From positions 62,001 to 126,000 of the forward strand of contig QKXI01000014.1 of the NCBI GenBank assembly GCA_003367665.1: a stretch of 64,000 nt of DNA, written 5' to 3'. This DNA comes from Leifsonia sp. ku-ls. GTDB taxonomy: Bacteria; Actinomycetota; Actinomycetes; Actinomycetales; Microbacteriaceae. Below the pieces are notes generated by a model. The model saw only the letters and a list, made by a program, of their open reading frames with translations, searched no databases and was not told where the DNA came from. The position numbers were made by a program, and so were the translations under genes. Shown in pieces: positions 20,697 to 29,630 of the stretch (position 1 is its first letter; each line of letters begins with the position of its first letter).

Positions 20697-22955
20697 TCAG
20701 TGGCCGAGCGGGCCGGCGTACGCCCGCGCCTGCAGCGGGAGCGCGAGCGCGGCCCCGTACGCCGCGACCGCCTCCCGCAGTCCCTCGGAAGCCGCCGGCC
20801 GGAAGCGGTAGTGCAGCGTGCCCGTGAACTCCTGCCGCGCCTGGAAGTTGGTGAAGTGCAGGTTGTTCATCGCCCAGCTGTCGATGTGGCCGCCGACCGG
20901 CTCCAGCGTGCGGGACCAGGCGCCGGTGCGGATGCCGCCCAGCTGCACGAGCGGCGCATCCACCGTCCCCCACAGCACCGCGCCGCCGTCGCCGCGGACG
21001 CCGACCGCGTGCTGCACCGAGTACCAGTCCTTCGACGTGTCCGGCAGCTGCTCCGTCTCTGCCGTGAAGACGGCGCCGGCGGTCTCCACGAGGAACTCCG
21101 GCCGTGCGACGGCGAACGGGAAGGCCACGAAGACGCTCTCCGGCCCGAACCGCTCCGGCTTCGCGATGTGCACCGCGAGGTCGATGTCGTCCAGCTCGCG
21201 GAACAGCGTCAGCGTGTGGGTCGCGCTGAGCCCGGGGAGTTCGCTCGTCCAGCGGATGCGCGCGTAGGCGTCGGTCTCCACCACCTCCGGCTTCTGCGTC
21301 GACACCCCGTGGGACCGGTCGAATGCCGGACCGGGGAACGCCGGGTTGAAGTTCTTCGGGTTCTCGAAGATGGGATGCTCGCGCCCGGCATCGGCGACCG
21401 TCTCCACCACGATCGCGCCGAGCCCGTGCGGCGCGGCCGCATCGACGAGCTCGCGGCCGTCGGCGAGGTCGACCAGCGAAACGACGCCGCCGCGGCCCGG
21501 GTCGACCGTCGCTCGGTAACGGCCGGCCTGGGCGGTGGTGCCGGACGTCGGCTCGGGCTCTGGTTCCGGCGCGGTGAGCACGATCGCGGACGCGGGCGGC
21601 ACCTCGGCGACAAGGGTCACCCGCCTGGTGCCGCCGACCTCCGCCTCCACCGCCTCGCGGCGCGGCCGATCGGTGACGTTGGCGACCAGCACGCCCTCGG
21701 CGGCCGCACCTTCGGCCCCCGACGCCGCCAGCCGGTACAGGGCCTCGACGTTGAGGTCCCGTGCCAGATCCCACGCGCCGTAGGCGAAGCCGGCCTTCGC
21801 GTTCCAGTGCGAATGGCTGAAGTGGGAGTGCGGCTTCGAGTAGGTCTCCCACGAGCCCCAGGTGTGCTCGCCGAAGAGCAGCAGCTCCTCGTCCACCTGG
21901 TCGAAGGCCGCGGCGAGCTCGGCGTCGTCGCGCAGGCGCACCGGGCCGCGGCGGTAGCCGAGCACCGTCGCCGCCGCCGGCTCGCCCTCACCGCGCTCCG
22001 CCGCGATCCGGAACGCCTCGCGCGCCGAGCGGGCGAACCGCCGCGCCTCGCGGTAGACGGCCACCTCTCGGGCGGTCGAGCCGTGTCCGTGCGACCACCA
22101 GTCCGCCCACTCGCCGCGCAGCACCGGCAGGTCGTCCGGCGCCTGCGCGGCCAGCACGTCCATCGCCGTGTCGACGGTCGCCGTCTGCATGGGCCGGTCG
22201 GGGTGGCGGTCGTTCCAGTGCCGGACCACGCGGGTGAACAGCGCGGTCGGCCAGCGGTTGTCGTTCCCGGCGTGCACGACGGCGGTGTCGAAGGGGTAGT
22301 CCTCGCGTGCGTCCAACCGCTCGACGAACGACAGGATGCGCTCCTCCGCGAGCCGCACGTCGCCGTCCACGATGCCCCACTCCTCGCCGAAGCCGTAGTG
22401 GGTCGACAGCAGGGTGAGCACGCGCCGGCCGGAGGGCGCCTCCCACTGGAACAGGGTCGGCTGCTCCAGGGGCGCGCGGCCGTGGTCCGGGTTGAGCGCC
22501 ATCACCAGCCGGTCGATGCCGGCGTCGAGCATCGCATCGGCGACGCCCCAGGCGATGCCGTTCACGTCGCCGTGCTGCTCGGTGCGGACCGGGATGCCGG
22601 CCGCGCGGATGCGGTCGAGCGCCCGGTAGGCGGCCTCGAACTCCGGCAGGTCGGGCAGTTGCGTCATGTTGAGGTAGCCGCCGGTGACGGAGACCGTGCC
22701 GTCGGCGACGCGCGCCCGCAGCGTGTCGGCCTCCTCCGGAGTCGCCGTGCGGAGGAAGTTGAGGACCGGTCTGGCCGCCTCGAAGGTCCATCGGAAGCGG
22801 TCCGGGTCGGTGGGGGCGGCGGTGTCCGCGGCGGCCAGACGGAGGACCTCGCGGACGATCTGCGCATGCATCCCGTCGATGATCCGCGGGCTGTTCGTGT
22901 AGCCGACGTCGTGGTGGGTGTGTCCGAGCAGCAGGATGCGGCGGATGCGGGACAT
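20697..22955 (-). CDS. GH38-type glycoside hydrolase (second alpha-mannosidase-like enzyme)
   Basis: The 752-residue protein opens with RRILLLGHTHHDVGYTN, the zinc-site region of family 38 N-terminal domains (His12, His14, His15, Asp16). Later segments include VHAGNDNRW and FGEHTWGSWETYSKPHSH, and a C-terminal beta-sandwich. It differs clearly from the GH38 gene at 12722: HTHHDVGYT replaces HLDPVWLW, so it is a divergent subgroup whose linkage specificity may differ. There is no signal peptide. It diverges from the sugar-binding protein gene and carries its own LacI-type operator at 22978, tying it to the same regulon. It starts at 22955 with GGAAGG upstream. Confidence 0.8.
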   Translation of the reverse strand: MSRIRRILLLGHTHHDVGYTNSPRIIDGMHAQIVREVLRLAAADTAAPTDPDRFRWTFEAARPVLNFLRTATPEEADTLRARVADGTVSVTGGYLNMTQLPDLPEFEAAYRALDRIRAAGIPVRTEQHGDVNGIAWGVADAMLDAGIDRLVMALNPDHGRAPLEQPTLFQWEAPSGRRVLTLLSTHYGFGEEWGIVDGDVRLAEERILSFVERLDAREDYPFDTAVVHAGNDNRWPTALFTRVVRHWNDRHPDRPMQTATVDTAMDVLAAQAPDDLPVLRGEWADWWSHGHGSTAREVAVYREARRFARSAREAFRIAAERGEGEPAAATVLGYRRGPVRLRDDAELAAAFDQVDEELLLFGEHTWGSWETYSKPHSHFSHSHWNAKAGFAYGAWDLARDLNVEALYRLAASGAEGAAAEGVLVANVTDRPRREAVEAEVGGTRRVTLVAEVPPASAIVLTAPEPEPEPTSGTTAQAGRYRATVDPGRGGVVSLVDLADGRELVDAAAPHGLGAIVVETVADAGREHPIFENPKNFNPAFPGPAFDRSHGVSTQKPEVVETDAYARIRWTSELPGLSATHTLTLFRELDDIDLAVHIAKPERFGPESVFVAFPFAVARPEFLVETAGAVFTAETEQLPDTSKDWYSVQHAVGVRGDGGAVLWGTVDAPLVQLGGIRTGAWSRTLEPVGGHIDSWAMNNLHFTNFQARQEFTGTLHYRFRPAASEGLREAVAAYGAALALPLQARAYAGPLGH

Positions 22956-22977
22956 GGGGACCTTCCTGGAAGGCGAA

Positions 22978-22995
22978 TATGGCATCGTTGCCATA
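22978..22995. promoter_or_regulatory. LacI-type operator, copy 2 (second GH38 gene)
   Basis: On the minus strand this reads TATGGCAACGATGCCATA, a perfect 7-4-7 palindrome sharing the AACGAT core with copy 1. It lies two bases downstream of a candidate minus-strand promoter, TTGAAC (23027-23022), 18 bp, TAGGGT (23003-22998). This geometry fits repression at the transcription start. Confidence 0.75.
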
Positions 22996-23111
22996 AAACC
23001 CTAGGGCTTGAGAAGCGTCCCGTTCAAGCGTAAGAAACGATCAAGTAACGAAAACCGGTTCCTTGTACCCGGTCCCCTTGTGAAGAGCCTCGCCGCTGCA
23101 TTACCGTGCGA

Positions 23112-23129
23112 TGTGGGAAGGTTTCCATA
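23112..23129. promoter_or_regulatory. LacI-type operator, copy 3 (binding-protein gene)
   Basis: TGTGGGAAGGTTTCCATA matches copy 1 at 14 of 18 positions but is an imperfect palindrome. It follows TTGTGA (23078-23083), 18 bp, TACCGT (23102-23107) by four bases. The weaker symmetry may make this gene less tightly controlled. Confidence 0.6.
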
Positions 23130-23218
23130 CTGCCGCCCTCGAACCCCGGCAGTAGGGGATCCCGTACCTCTTCGCACGGGCGAGGACGCCCGCTGCGACA
23201 CCACTGAAGGGAAATCAG

Positions 23219-24589
23219 ATGAACAAGAGGCACACCGCCTTCGCCGCGCTGGCCATCACCGCGTCGGTGGCGCTCCTCGCCGGGTGCAGCTCCAGCGGCG
23301 GCAGCTCCTCCGGAGGGGACTTCTCGAAGGACGCGAAGGGCACCCTGAACGCCTGGGGCTTCGACAACGCCGACGAGGTCGGCACCTCCCGACTCGACTA
23401 CGCCAAGAACCAGCTCAAGGGCGTCACGATCAAGGTCGACCAGACGCCGTTCGACGCGCAGAAGTTCACCACCCGCGTCGCCGGCGGGAACGTCCCCGAC
23501 GTCGTCCAGATGGACCGCCAGTTCGTGGCGACCTACGCGGCGCAGGGACTCATCCAGCCCCTCGACCAGTGCTACTCGGTGCACAGCGTCGACCCGAAGA
23601 AGCAGTACTACGGCTCGGTCGTCGACGACGTGACCTACAAGGGCAAGATCTACGCGGTCCCGCAGTTCTACCAGCCGCCGGCGATCATCACCAATGAGCG
23701 CGTGATGAAGGCCGCGGGCGTCACCGACGCCGAGATCGACACCTCCAAGCCGGACACGCTCGTCGCGGCGGTGAAGAAGATGTACAAGGCGTCTGGCGGC
23801 AACCCGACGACGCTCGGCTTCGACCCGCAGGCCAGCGGTCAGGCCGGTCTGTGGCTGCTCGCCTATGGCGGCCAGATCATCGGCAGCGACGGCAAGCCGA
23901 CGCTCGACGACTCCAAGAATGAGAAGGGCCTCGAGGTCCTGAAGCAGATCGCGGACGCGCAGGGCGGCTACGCGAAGATGAAGAGCTTCACCGACTCGTT
24001 CGACTTCTTCGGCGAGAACAACCAGTACGTGAAGGACCAGGTCGGCGCCGAGGTGAACGCCCAGTGGTACGTGAACGTGCTGACCCCGTTCGTCGACAAG
24101 GTGGACATCGGCGCGGTCCCGTTCAAGGACAGCTCCGGCCAGCCGTTCACGGTCGCCTCCGGCACGTCGTTCGTCATCCCGGCCGGCGCCAAGAACAAGG
24201 ACGCCGCGTGCGCCTGGGCCCTGAACCTGACCAACCTGCAGGCGTGGGAGGCGGCGGGTGCGGCCCGCGCCAAGACGATCGCCAAGACGCCGGGCGCGAT
24301 CAACACCGGCCTCTTCACCGGCTCCCCGGAGGCGGACAAGACGCTGCGCGACAAGTACGTGAAGCCGTCCGGCAACGCGGGCTTCGACAAGGCGATCTCG
24401 ACCTACTACGACGTCGTCGGCAACGGCAAGTCGTTCGGCGCCTCGCCGGCCGGCCAGCAGATCCAGACGGAACTGCAGAACGCCATCCAGTCCTACCTCC
24501 TCGGCAACAAGTCGGCGAGCGAGGCCCTCAAGGACGCGCAGACCGCGGCCATGAAGGCCTACCAGCAGTCGACCAAGAGCAGCAAGTAG
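23219..24589 (+). CDS. ABC sugar transporter substrate-binding lipoprotein
   Basis: The 456-residue protein has a lipoprotein signal with lipobox LLAGC and Cys23, followed by a Ser/Gly linker and a CUT1-type family 1 solute-binding fold (IKVDQTPFDAQKFTTRVAGG, PDVVQMDRQFVATYAAQG, PASGTSFVIPAG-like hinge region). It would be anchored outside the membrane and deliver an oligosaccharide to the permeases encoded at 26917-28856. Unusually it is on the opposite strand from those permeases. No ATPase gene is present, so a shared MsiK/MsmK-type ATPase elsewhere is expected. A GAAGGGA ribosome site precedes the ATG, and a strong terminator follows. Confidence 0.9.
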   Translation: MNKRHTAFAALAITASVALLAGCSSSGGSSSGGDFSKDAKGTLNAWGFDNADEVGTSRLDYAKNQLKGVTIKVDQTPFDAQKFTTRVAGGNVPDVVQMDRQFVATYAAQGLIQPLDQCYSVHSVDPKKQYYGSVVDDVTYKGKIYAVPQFYQPPAIITNERVMKAAGVTDAEIDTSKPDTLVAAVKKMYKASGGNPTTLGFDPQASGQAGLWLLAYGGQIIGSDGKPTLDDSKNEKGLEVLKQIADAQGGYAKMKSFTDSFDFFGENNQYVKDQVGAEVNAQWYVNVLTPFVDKVDIGAVPFKDSSGQPFTVASGTSFVIPAGAKNKDAACAWALNLTNLQAWEAAGAARAKTIAKTPGAINTGLFTGSPEADKTLRDKYVKPSGNAGFDKAISTYYDVVGNGKSFGASPAGQQIQTELQNAIQSYLLGNKSASEALKDAQTAAMKAYQQSTKSSK

Positions 24590-24597
24590 CGCACCGC

Positions 24598-24630
24598 GAA
24601 GGGGCGGCCTCCTGCGGAGGCCGCCCCTTC
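24598..24630 (+). terminator. strong hairpin terminator after the binding-protein gene
   Basis: GAAGGGGCGGCCTCC at 24598-24612 and GGAGGCCGCCCCTTC at 24616-24630 form a perfect 15-bp stem with a TGC loop, eight bases after the stop codon. Only a short pyrimidine stretch follows. It isolates the binding-protein gene from the repeat array downstream. Confidence 0.85.
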
Positions 24631-24664
24631 TGCGCCCCCGGGCGCCGCGCCCGCGCGCTCGCCG

Positions 24665-25535
24665 GCCGAGTGGCGACAAAACGTCACCACTCGGCCCGGA
24701 TTTCAGCGTCTACTCACCACTCGCGCCCCCACCGCGCGTCGGCTGAGCGGCGACGAGACCTCATCACTCGCGCCTCCAGCTACCCGTCGGCCGAATGGCG
24801 ACAAGACGTCACCACTCGCGATTCCGCCGCCTGTCGGGCCAGGTGGTGTCAAGATGGCGCCCCCGCCGTCGAGTGGTGACAAAACGTCACCACTCGACCC
24901 GGATTTCAGCGCCTACTCACCGCTCGGCGCCGCAGGGGCCCGCCTGCCGAATGACGACAAGACGTCACCACTTGCGACTCCCGCGCCAGCTGGGCCGGGT
25001 GGTGGCGACGAGATGGCGTCTCCCGGCGCCGAGTGGCGACAAAACGTCACCACTCGCCACTCCCGCGCCAGTCGGGCCGGGTGGTGGCGACGAGATGGCG
25101 TCTCCCGCCTGTCGAGTGGCGACAAAACGTCACCAGTCGGCCGGGATTTCAGCGTCTACTCGCCACTCGCGCCTCCGGCGTCCCGCCGGCCGAGCGGCGA
25201 CGAGATGTCACCACTCGTGCCTCCCGCCGTCCACTGACCCGAGTGGCGACGGGATATCACCACTCGTGCCTCCCGCCGTCCACTGACCCGGGTGGTGACA
25301 TCTCATCACCACCCGGGGCGAGTGGTGATGAGATGTCACCATTCGGCCGGGCTTCAGCGTCTACCACCACTCGGCGCCTCAGGCGGCCCGCCTGCCGAGT
25401 GGCGACAAGAGGTCACCACTCGCGCCTCCCGCCGCGTGTCGGGCCGGGTGGAGATGAGATGGCGCCATCCGGCGCCGAGTGGTGACAAAACGTCACCACT
25501 CGGCGCAGATTCCCGCGTCTACTCACCACTCGACG
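24665..25535. repeat. palindromic repeat array A
   Basis: This 870-bp stretch between the binding-protein terminator and the MFS gene holds no credible gene. It contains at least ten copies of an imperfect palindrome near GAGTGGYGAC-AAAAC-GTCACCACTC, for example at 24665, 24792, 24870, 25030 and 25475. They are embedded in longer units that also carry GGATTTCAGCGTCTACTC, at 24699, 24901, 25143, 25351 and 25507. A 49-bp tandem segment occurs at 25212-25309. The array reaches into the MFS gene: its TAG stop and last codons are part of a repeat copy. Open frames inside it are by-products of the repeats. Confidence 0.85.
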
Positions 25536-26787
25536 CCTCAGCCGAGGCCGCCGCCTCCGGGAGACCGGACACGTCACGCACGCCGCGCAGCGCGCGCCAC
25601 AGCACCACGGGGCACACGAGCAGCAACCCACCCGCCGCCACCAGCGTCCACCGCGCGCCGATCGCGTCGCCGAGCACGCCGCCGACCACCGCGCCGAGCG
25701 GGAAGAGCCCCATCACCAGCACCTGCATCGTCGCGTTCACCCGTCCGAGGACGCGGTCGGGGCAGATCTGCTGCCGCACGCTAACCTGCGTGATCGCGTA
25801 CACGATCTGGCCGAACTCGCCCGCGGCGATCCCGGCGACGATGAGCAGCGTCCACCATCCCGGCTGGGCGAACGCCCCGAGCAGTGACAGCGGTGCCGTC
25901 AGCGCCAGCGACAGCCACACGATCCGCACCGACCCGACCGCACGCGACAGGCGGGTGGTGAACGCGGCGCCCACTATCACCGTCACCGAGCCGACCGCGA
26001 TCACCACGCCGATGAGCGCCGGCGTGAGGCCGAGCGTGCGCGAGAGGAACACCATGTTCACCGCCGACGCCATCGCGAACGAGAAGTTGCTCAGCGCGCT
26101 GGCGAGCGCCGTCGCCCGGAGCACCCGCGACCGGAACACCACCGAAAGCCCCTCGGCGATCTCCGACCGCATCCGGCGGCCGTGCCCAGGCACCGCCGGC
26201 GCCTCCTCCCGCGCCCGGATCCCGACGAGGCAGAGGGCCGACACGGCGAACGTCCCGGCCTGCACCAGCACCACCGACGCCGCCCCGATCAGGGACACCA
26301 GCACACCGCCGAGCGCCGGCCCCGCCACCTGGCCGGAGGCGCGCACGAACTCCAGCGACGAGTTCCCCGCGAGCACGCGGTCGCGGCCGATCACCGACGG
26401 CAGGTAGCTCCGGTATCCCACGTCGAAGAACACCCGCGCGACCCCGGCGAGCAGCGACACGACGAGCAGCTGCGCCATGGTCAGCATCCCGAGCACGGCG
26501 GCCAGCGGGATGCTGAGCAGCAGCACCGCGCGCAGCAGGTCGCTGGCGACGAGCAGCGGACGCCTCCGCACACGGTCGACCCATGCCCCGGCGGGCAGGC
26601 CGATCACGGCGAACGCGAGAGTGGATGCGGCCCCGAGCAGGCCGACCTCCAGCGCCGACGCCTGGAGGCTCACCACGGCGAGCAGGGGCAGCGCGACGCC
26701 GGAGACCTGCGCGCCGAGCTGGCTGGTGGTCTGCCCGACGAGCAGCAGGCGGAAATCGCGCGAGGCGAAAAGAGAGGGGGATGTCAC
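25519..26787 (-). CDS. MFS transporter, EntS/MFS_3-type exporter
   Basis: The 422-residue protein has about twelve membrane segments and the N-terminal SLFASRDFRLLLVGQTTSQLG pattern of enterobactin-exporter-like (MFS_3) carriers, with the loop motif LPAGAWVDRVRRRPLL between helices 2 and 3. It likely exports a drug or small metabolite. The GTG at 26787 is favoured (GGAAGG upstream); an ATG at 26826 would add 13 residues. Its last residues (EASSGE) and stop are encoded by the edge of repeat array A. It lies between the array and the sugar permeases on the same strand as the permeases, but a terminator-like hairpin separates them. Confidence 0.8.
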   Translation of the reverse strand: MTSPSLFASRDFRLLLVGQTTSQLGAQVSGVALPLLAVVSLQASALEVGLLGAASTLAFAVIGLPAGAWVDRVRRRPLLVASDLLRAVLLLSIPLAAVLGMLTMAQLLVVSLLAGVARVFFDVGYRSYLPSVIGRDRVLAGNSSLEFVRASGQVAGPALGGVLVSLIGAASVVLVQAGTFAVSALCLVGIRAREEAPAVPGHGRRMRSEIAEGLSVVFRSRVLRATALASALSNFSFAMASAVNMVFLSRTLGLTPALIGVVIAVGSVTVIVGAAFTTRLSRAVGSVRIVWLSLALTAPLSLLGAFAQPGWWTLLIVAGIAAGEFGQIVYAITQVSVRQQICPDRVLGRVNATMQVLVMGLFPLGAVVGGVLGDAIGARWTLVAAGGLLLVCPVVLWRALRGVRDVSGLPEAAASAEASSGE

Positions 26788-26870
26788 GACGTGGCCTTCC
26801 GAGTCCGGAACAGGTGGTCCTCCCACCCGCCGGCTCGATGCGAAATCGTCGCTAGGGGGGTTAAACGTTA

Positions 26871-26903
26871 CCGGGCGCGGCGGACGATGTCCACCGCGCC
26901 CGG
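26871..26903 (-). terminator. hairpin terminator of the permease operon
   Basis: CCGGGCGCGG at 26871-26880 pairs with CCGCGCCCGG at 26894-26903, and the stem can extend inward with one mismatch. On the minus strand it follows the permease stop at 26917 by 13 bases and is trailed by TAACGTTTAAC, giving a weak T-rich tail. Confidence 0.7.
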
Positions 26904-26916
26904 AGCCCGGGACGCG

Positions 26917-27888
26917 TCAGCCCTTGCGGCCCTGCGTGGCGACGCCCTCGATGAAGTACCGCTGGCCGAAGGCGAACAGCAGCAGCATCGGCAGCGTCAC
27001 GATGAGCGCGGCGACCATGACGTACTGGTAGTCGCCGTGTCCACCGTTCGTCGGGCTGAACGTCGTCATCGCGTACGAGATGCCGAGCGGGACCGTGAAG
27101 CCCTCGACGCCTCCCGCGTTCAGGTAGATCAGCGCCCCCTGGAGGTTGTTCCAGCTGGCCTGGAACTCGAACAGGAAGATGATGATGAACGACGGGATGC
27201 TGAGCGGCATCGCGATCCGCGAGAACAGCTGCCAGTAGCTGGCGCCGTCGAGCCGGGCGGCCTCGAACAGCTCCCGCGGCAGCCCCATGAAGAACTGCCG
27301 CTGCAGGAAGACGTAGAACGCCGACCCGAACAGGTTGATGCCGAACAGCGGGATCCACGTGCCGACGAGGCCGAGGTTCTTCCAGATCAGGTACTGCGGC
27401 ACCATCGTGACCGCGCCGGGCAGCATCATGGTCGCCAGCACCAGGCCGAACAGCAGCGTCCGCCCCGGGAACTTGAAGTAGGCGAAGCCGAACGCGACGA
27501 TCGAGCTCGAGATGGCGACCAACCCGGCGGCCAGCACGGCGATGATGACGCTGTTGCCGATCCAGTTGAGCAGCGGCAGCTGGTTCCAGACCTCCACGTA
27601 GTTCTGCGGGGTGAACGTCTTCGGCCACAGCGAGTTGTCGAACACCTCCTGCCGCGGCTTCAGGCTCGCCGCGAGCAGCCAGGCGAACGGGTACAGGAAC
27701 AGCAGGCCGAACCCGATCGCGACGATCCACAGCAGGATCTTGGCGATCAGCGACTTCGGCTTGTACCACCGGCTGCCGCCCTTGTCGACACCGCGGCCGG
27801 TGGGGGTCTTGCCGCCGTCGGTGCCGGTGGCCTCCAGCTCGGAGGCGAGCGCGGCCGCGGCCGGCGCGGACTGGGTCGCGGACGACAT
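26917..27888 (-). CDS. ABC sugar transporter permease, MalG-like
   Basis: The 323-residue protein has a long polar N-terminal tail and six membrane helices of the CUT1 MalG type. The cytoplasmic ATPase-contact (EAA) loop reads ELFEAARLDGASYWQLF followed by RIAMPLSIPS. It starts one base into the stop of the upstream permease (TGATG), so translation is coupled. Together with the partner permease and the lipoprotein at 23219 it forms a sugar importer lacking its own ATPase. Confidence 0.9.
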   Translation of the reverse strand: MSSATQSAPAAAALASELEATGTDGGKTPTGRGVDKGGSRWYKPKSLIAKILLWIVAIGFGLLFLYPFAWLLAASLKPRQEVFDNSLWPKTFTPQNYVEVWNQLPLLNWIGNSVIIAVLAAGLVAISSSIVAFGFAYFKFPGRTLLFGLVLATMMLPGAVTMVPQYLIWKNLGLVGTWIPLFGINLFGSAFYVFLQRQFFMGLPRELFEAARLDGASYWQLFSRIAMPLSIPSFIIIFLFEFQASWNNLQGALIYLNAGGVEGFTVPLGISYAMTTFSPTNGGHGDYQYVMVAALIVTLPMLLLFAFGQRYFIEGVATQGRKG

Positions 27889-28856
27889 CACTTGTCTCCT
27901 TCGTAGTAGACGAGGCGGTTGCTGACCTTCACCTGCACGAGCGTGATCAGGAGGATGATCACGAACAGCAGCCAGGCCATGGCGGCGGCGAAGCCGAAGT
28001 TGAACTGGCGGAACGCCTGTTGGAACAGGTAGACGCCGTAGAACAGCGAAGAGTCGGGCGATGCGTTGGTCTGGTCGCGCCAGAACAGCAGGTACGCCTG
28101 GTCGAAAACCTGCAGGGCGGCGATGGTCAGCACGACGACGTTGAAGAAGATCGCCGGCGAGATCATCGGGATGGTGATGGTGAAGAACTTGCGGATGGCG
28201 CCGGCGCCGTCCAGCGACGCCACCTCGTAGAGGTCCCTCGGGACGTTCTTGAGCGCCGCGAGGAAGATCACCATCGTGCCGCTGACGCCCCACAGCGTCA
28301 TGAGCACGATCGACGGCTTCACCCAGTTGGGGTCGATCAGCCACTGCGGGCCCTGGATGCCGAAGATCGCCAGGAACCGGTTGATGGCTCCCGTGTTGCC
28401 GTTCAGCAGCAGGAGGAAGATGGACGCGGTGGCCACCGCCGGCGTCATCTTCGGCAGGTAGTACACGGTGCGGAAGGCTCCGGCGCCGCGGCCGACCCAG
28501 TTCAGCAGCAGGGCGAGCAGGAGCGCGAAGATGATCTCGAGCGGGACCGCCATCACGGCGTAGAACAGGGTGTTCCCGAGCGACAGCGCGACCTTCGGGT
28601 CGTTGAACAGCTCGGAGTAGTTGTCGAACCCGGCCGGGCTGGCGCTGTTGGTCGCCAGGTTGTAGTTGCTGAACGAGATGAACAGGCTGTACAGCATCGC
28701 GCCGAGCGTGAACACCAGGAAGCCGATGATCCACGGGCTGATGAAGAGGTATCCCGCGATCGCCTCTCGCCGGTTGTACTTCGTGCCGCGCTTCTTCGCA
28801 GGCTTGCGGTCACCCGTTCGGGTCTTGCTGCGCGACGCATCAGTGAGGACGGCCAT
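27888..28856 (-). CDS. ABC sugar transporter permease, MalF-like
   Basis: The 322-residue protein has a basic N-terminus and six membrane segments starting at IAGYLFISPWIIGFLVF, with EAA-loop residues DLYEVASLDGAGAIRKFF and TIPMISPA. The ATG at 28856 is preferred over the GTG at 28859 because GAGGGAGG then has better spacing. It is the first gene of a two-gene operon whose promoter carries LacI-type operator copy 4. It is convergent with its presumed binding-protein gene, which is uncommon for CUT1 systems. Confidence 0.9.
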   Translation of the reverse strand: MAVLTDASRSKTRTGDRKPAKKRGTKYNRREAIAGYLFISPWIIGFLVFTLGAMLYSLFISFSNYNLATNSASPAGFDNYSELFNDPKVALSLGNTLFYAVMAVPLEIIFALLLALLLNWVGRGAGAFRTVYYLPKMTPAVATASIFLLLLNGNTGAINRFLAIFGIQGPQWLIDPNWVKPSIVLMTLWGVSGTMVIFLAALKNVPRDLYEVASLDGAGAIRKFFTITIPMISPAIFFNVVVLTIAALQVFDQAYLLFWRDQTNASPDSSLFYGVYLFQQAFRQFNFGFAAAMAWLLFVIILLITLVQVKVSNRLVYYEGDK

Positions 28857-28940
28857 CACCGGCCTCCCTCTGGAGCGTCATCGAGCTCGGTGATCCTCAT
28901 CGCCACCCTTTCGATCCGTCCCCCGCCTTCGTCGGCGCGG

Positions 28941-28958
28941 TGTGGCATCGTTACCACA
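28941..28958. promoter_or_regulatory. LacI-type operator, copy 4 (permease operon)
   Basis: On the minus strand this is TGTGGTAACGATGCCACA, matching copy 1 at 16 of 18 positions. It lies eight bases downstream of a candidate promoter: ATGCAA at 28991-28996 (TTGCAT on the minus strand), 18 bp, and TATAGT (28972-28967), a good -10 box. Confidence 0.8.
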
Positions 28959-29190
28959 TAGCAGCGACTATAAGTCCTCCCGAGCGCGCCATGCAACCGC
29001 GCCCAGGCCATTCCCGGGCGGGCTGCCGGTGGGGGACCGGCGGAGGACCATCGGTGCTATGCGAGCGGTGCCGACGGGGGAACTGCTTTGTGACGCGCAC
29101 GGTACACCCGTGAGGCGGGGGAGTCACCAGGCGGGGGAGGTGGTGGATGGCGCGGTAGCGCCGCTGATGGTGCGGCGTCGGCCCCGCTCC

Positions 29191-29630
29191 CCGAGTGGTG
29201 ACATCCCGTCGTTACTCGCGCCGGGTGGTGACGTCTTGTCGCCACTCGCGCCGGGTGGTGAGATCCCGTCGATATTCGCCGGGTCGTGACGTCTTGTCGC
29301 TACTGGTCGGGTGGTGACGTCTTGTCGCTACTGGTCGGGTGGTGACGTCTGGTCGCTATTCGCGCTGGGTGGTGACGTCTGGTCGCTCTTCGTGTCGGGT
29401 GGGGACGTCTCGTCGCTCGCCCAGTGGTGACATCTCGTCCCCACTCGTATCGGGTGGTGACATCTCGTCGCTACTCGTATCGAGTGGTGACATCTCGTCG
29501 CTACTCGTATCGAGTGGTGACATCTCGTCGCCACTCGCTGAGCGGCAGCATCTCGTCGCTATTCGTGTCGGGTGGTGACATCTTGTCGCTACTCGCGCCG
29601 GGTGGTGACGTGTTGTCACCACTCGCGCCG
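29191..29630. repeat. palindromic repeat array B
   Basis: About fifteen tandem units of 27-31 bp, mostly 30 bp, fill the space between the permease promoter and the LacI gene. The best-conserved run is 29430-29540, with unit CGAGTGGTGACATCTCGTCG plus CTACTCGTAT. Each unit is an imperfect palindrome with the same half-sites as array A (GAGTGGTGAC and GTCRCCACTC). The flanks 28997-29190 and 29631-29722 show no gene I can support. Confidence 0.85.

Noticed and set aside
24665-25485. Open frames in array A encoding repeated RRHHS-type peptides
   Set aside because: They are translations of the palindromic repeats, present in several frames and strands, and lack a ribosome site or non-repeat sequence.
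28942-29578. Short open frames over array B and its left flank
   Set aside because: They begin near the permease promoter and run into the tandem palindromes. No family similarity or ribosome site supports them.
29191-29630. Array B as a CRISPR array
   Set aside because: The repeated units are contiguous and palindromic, with no unique spacers, and no cas genes are present.
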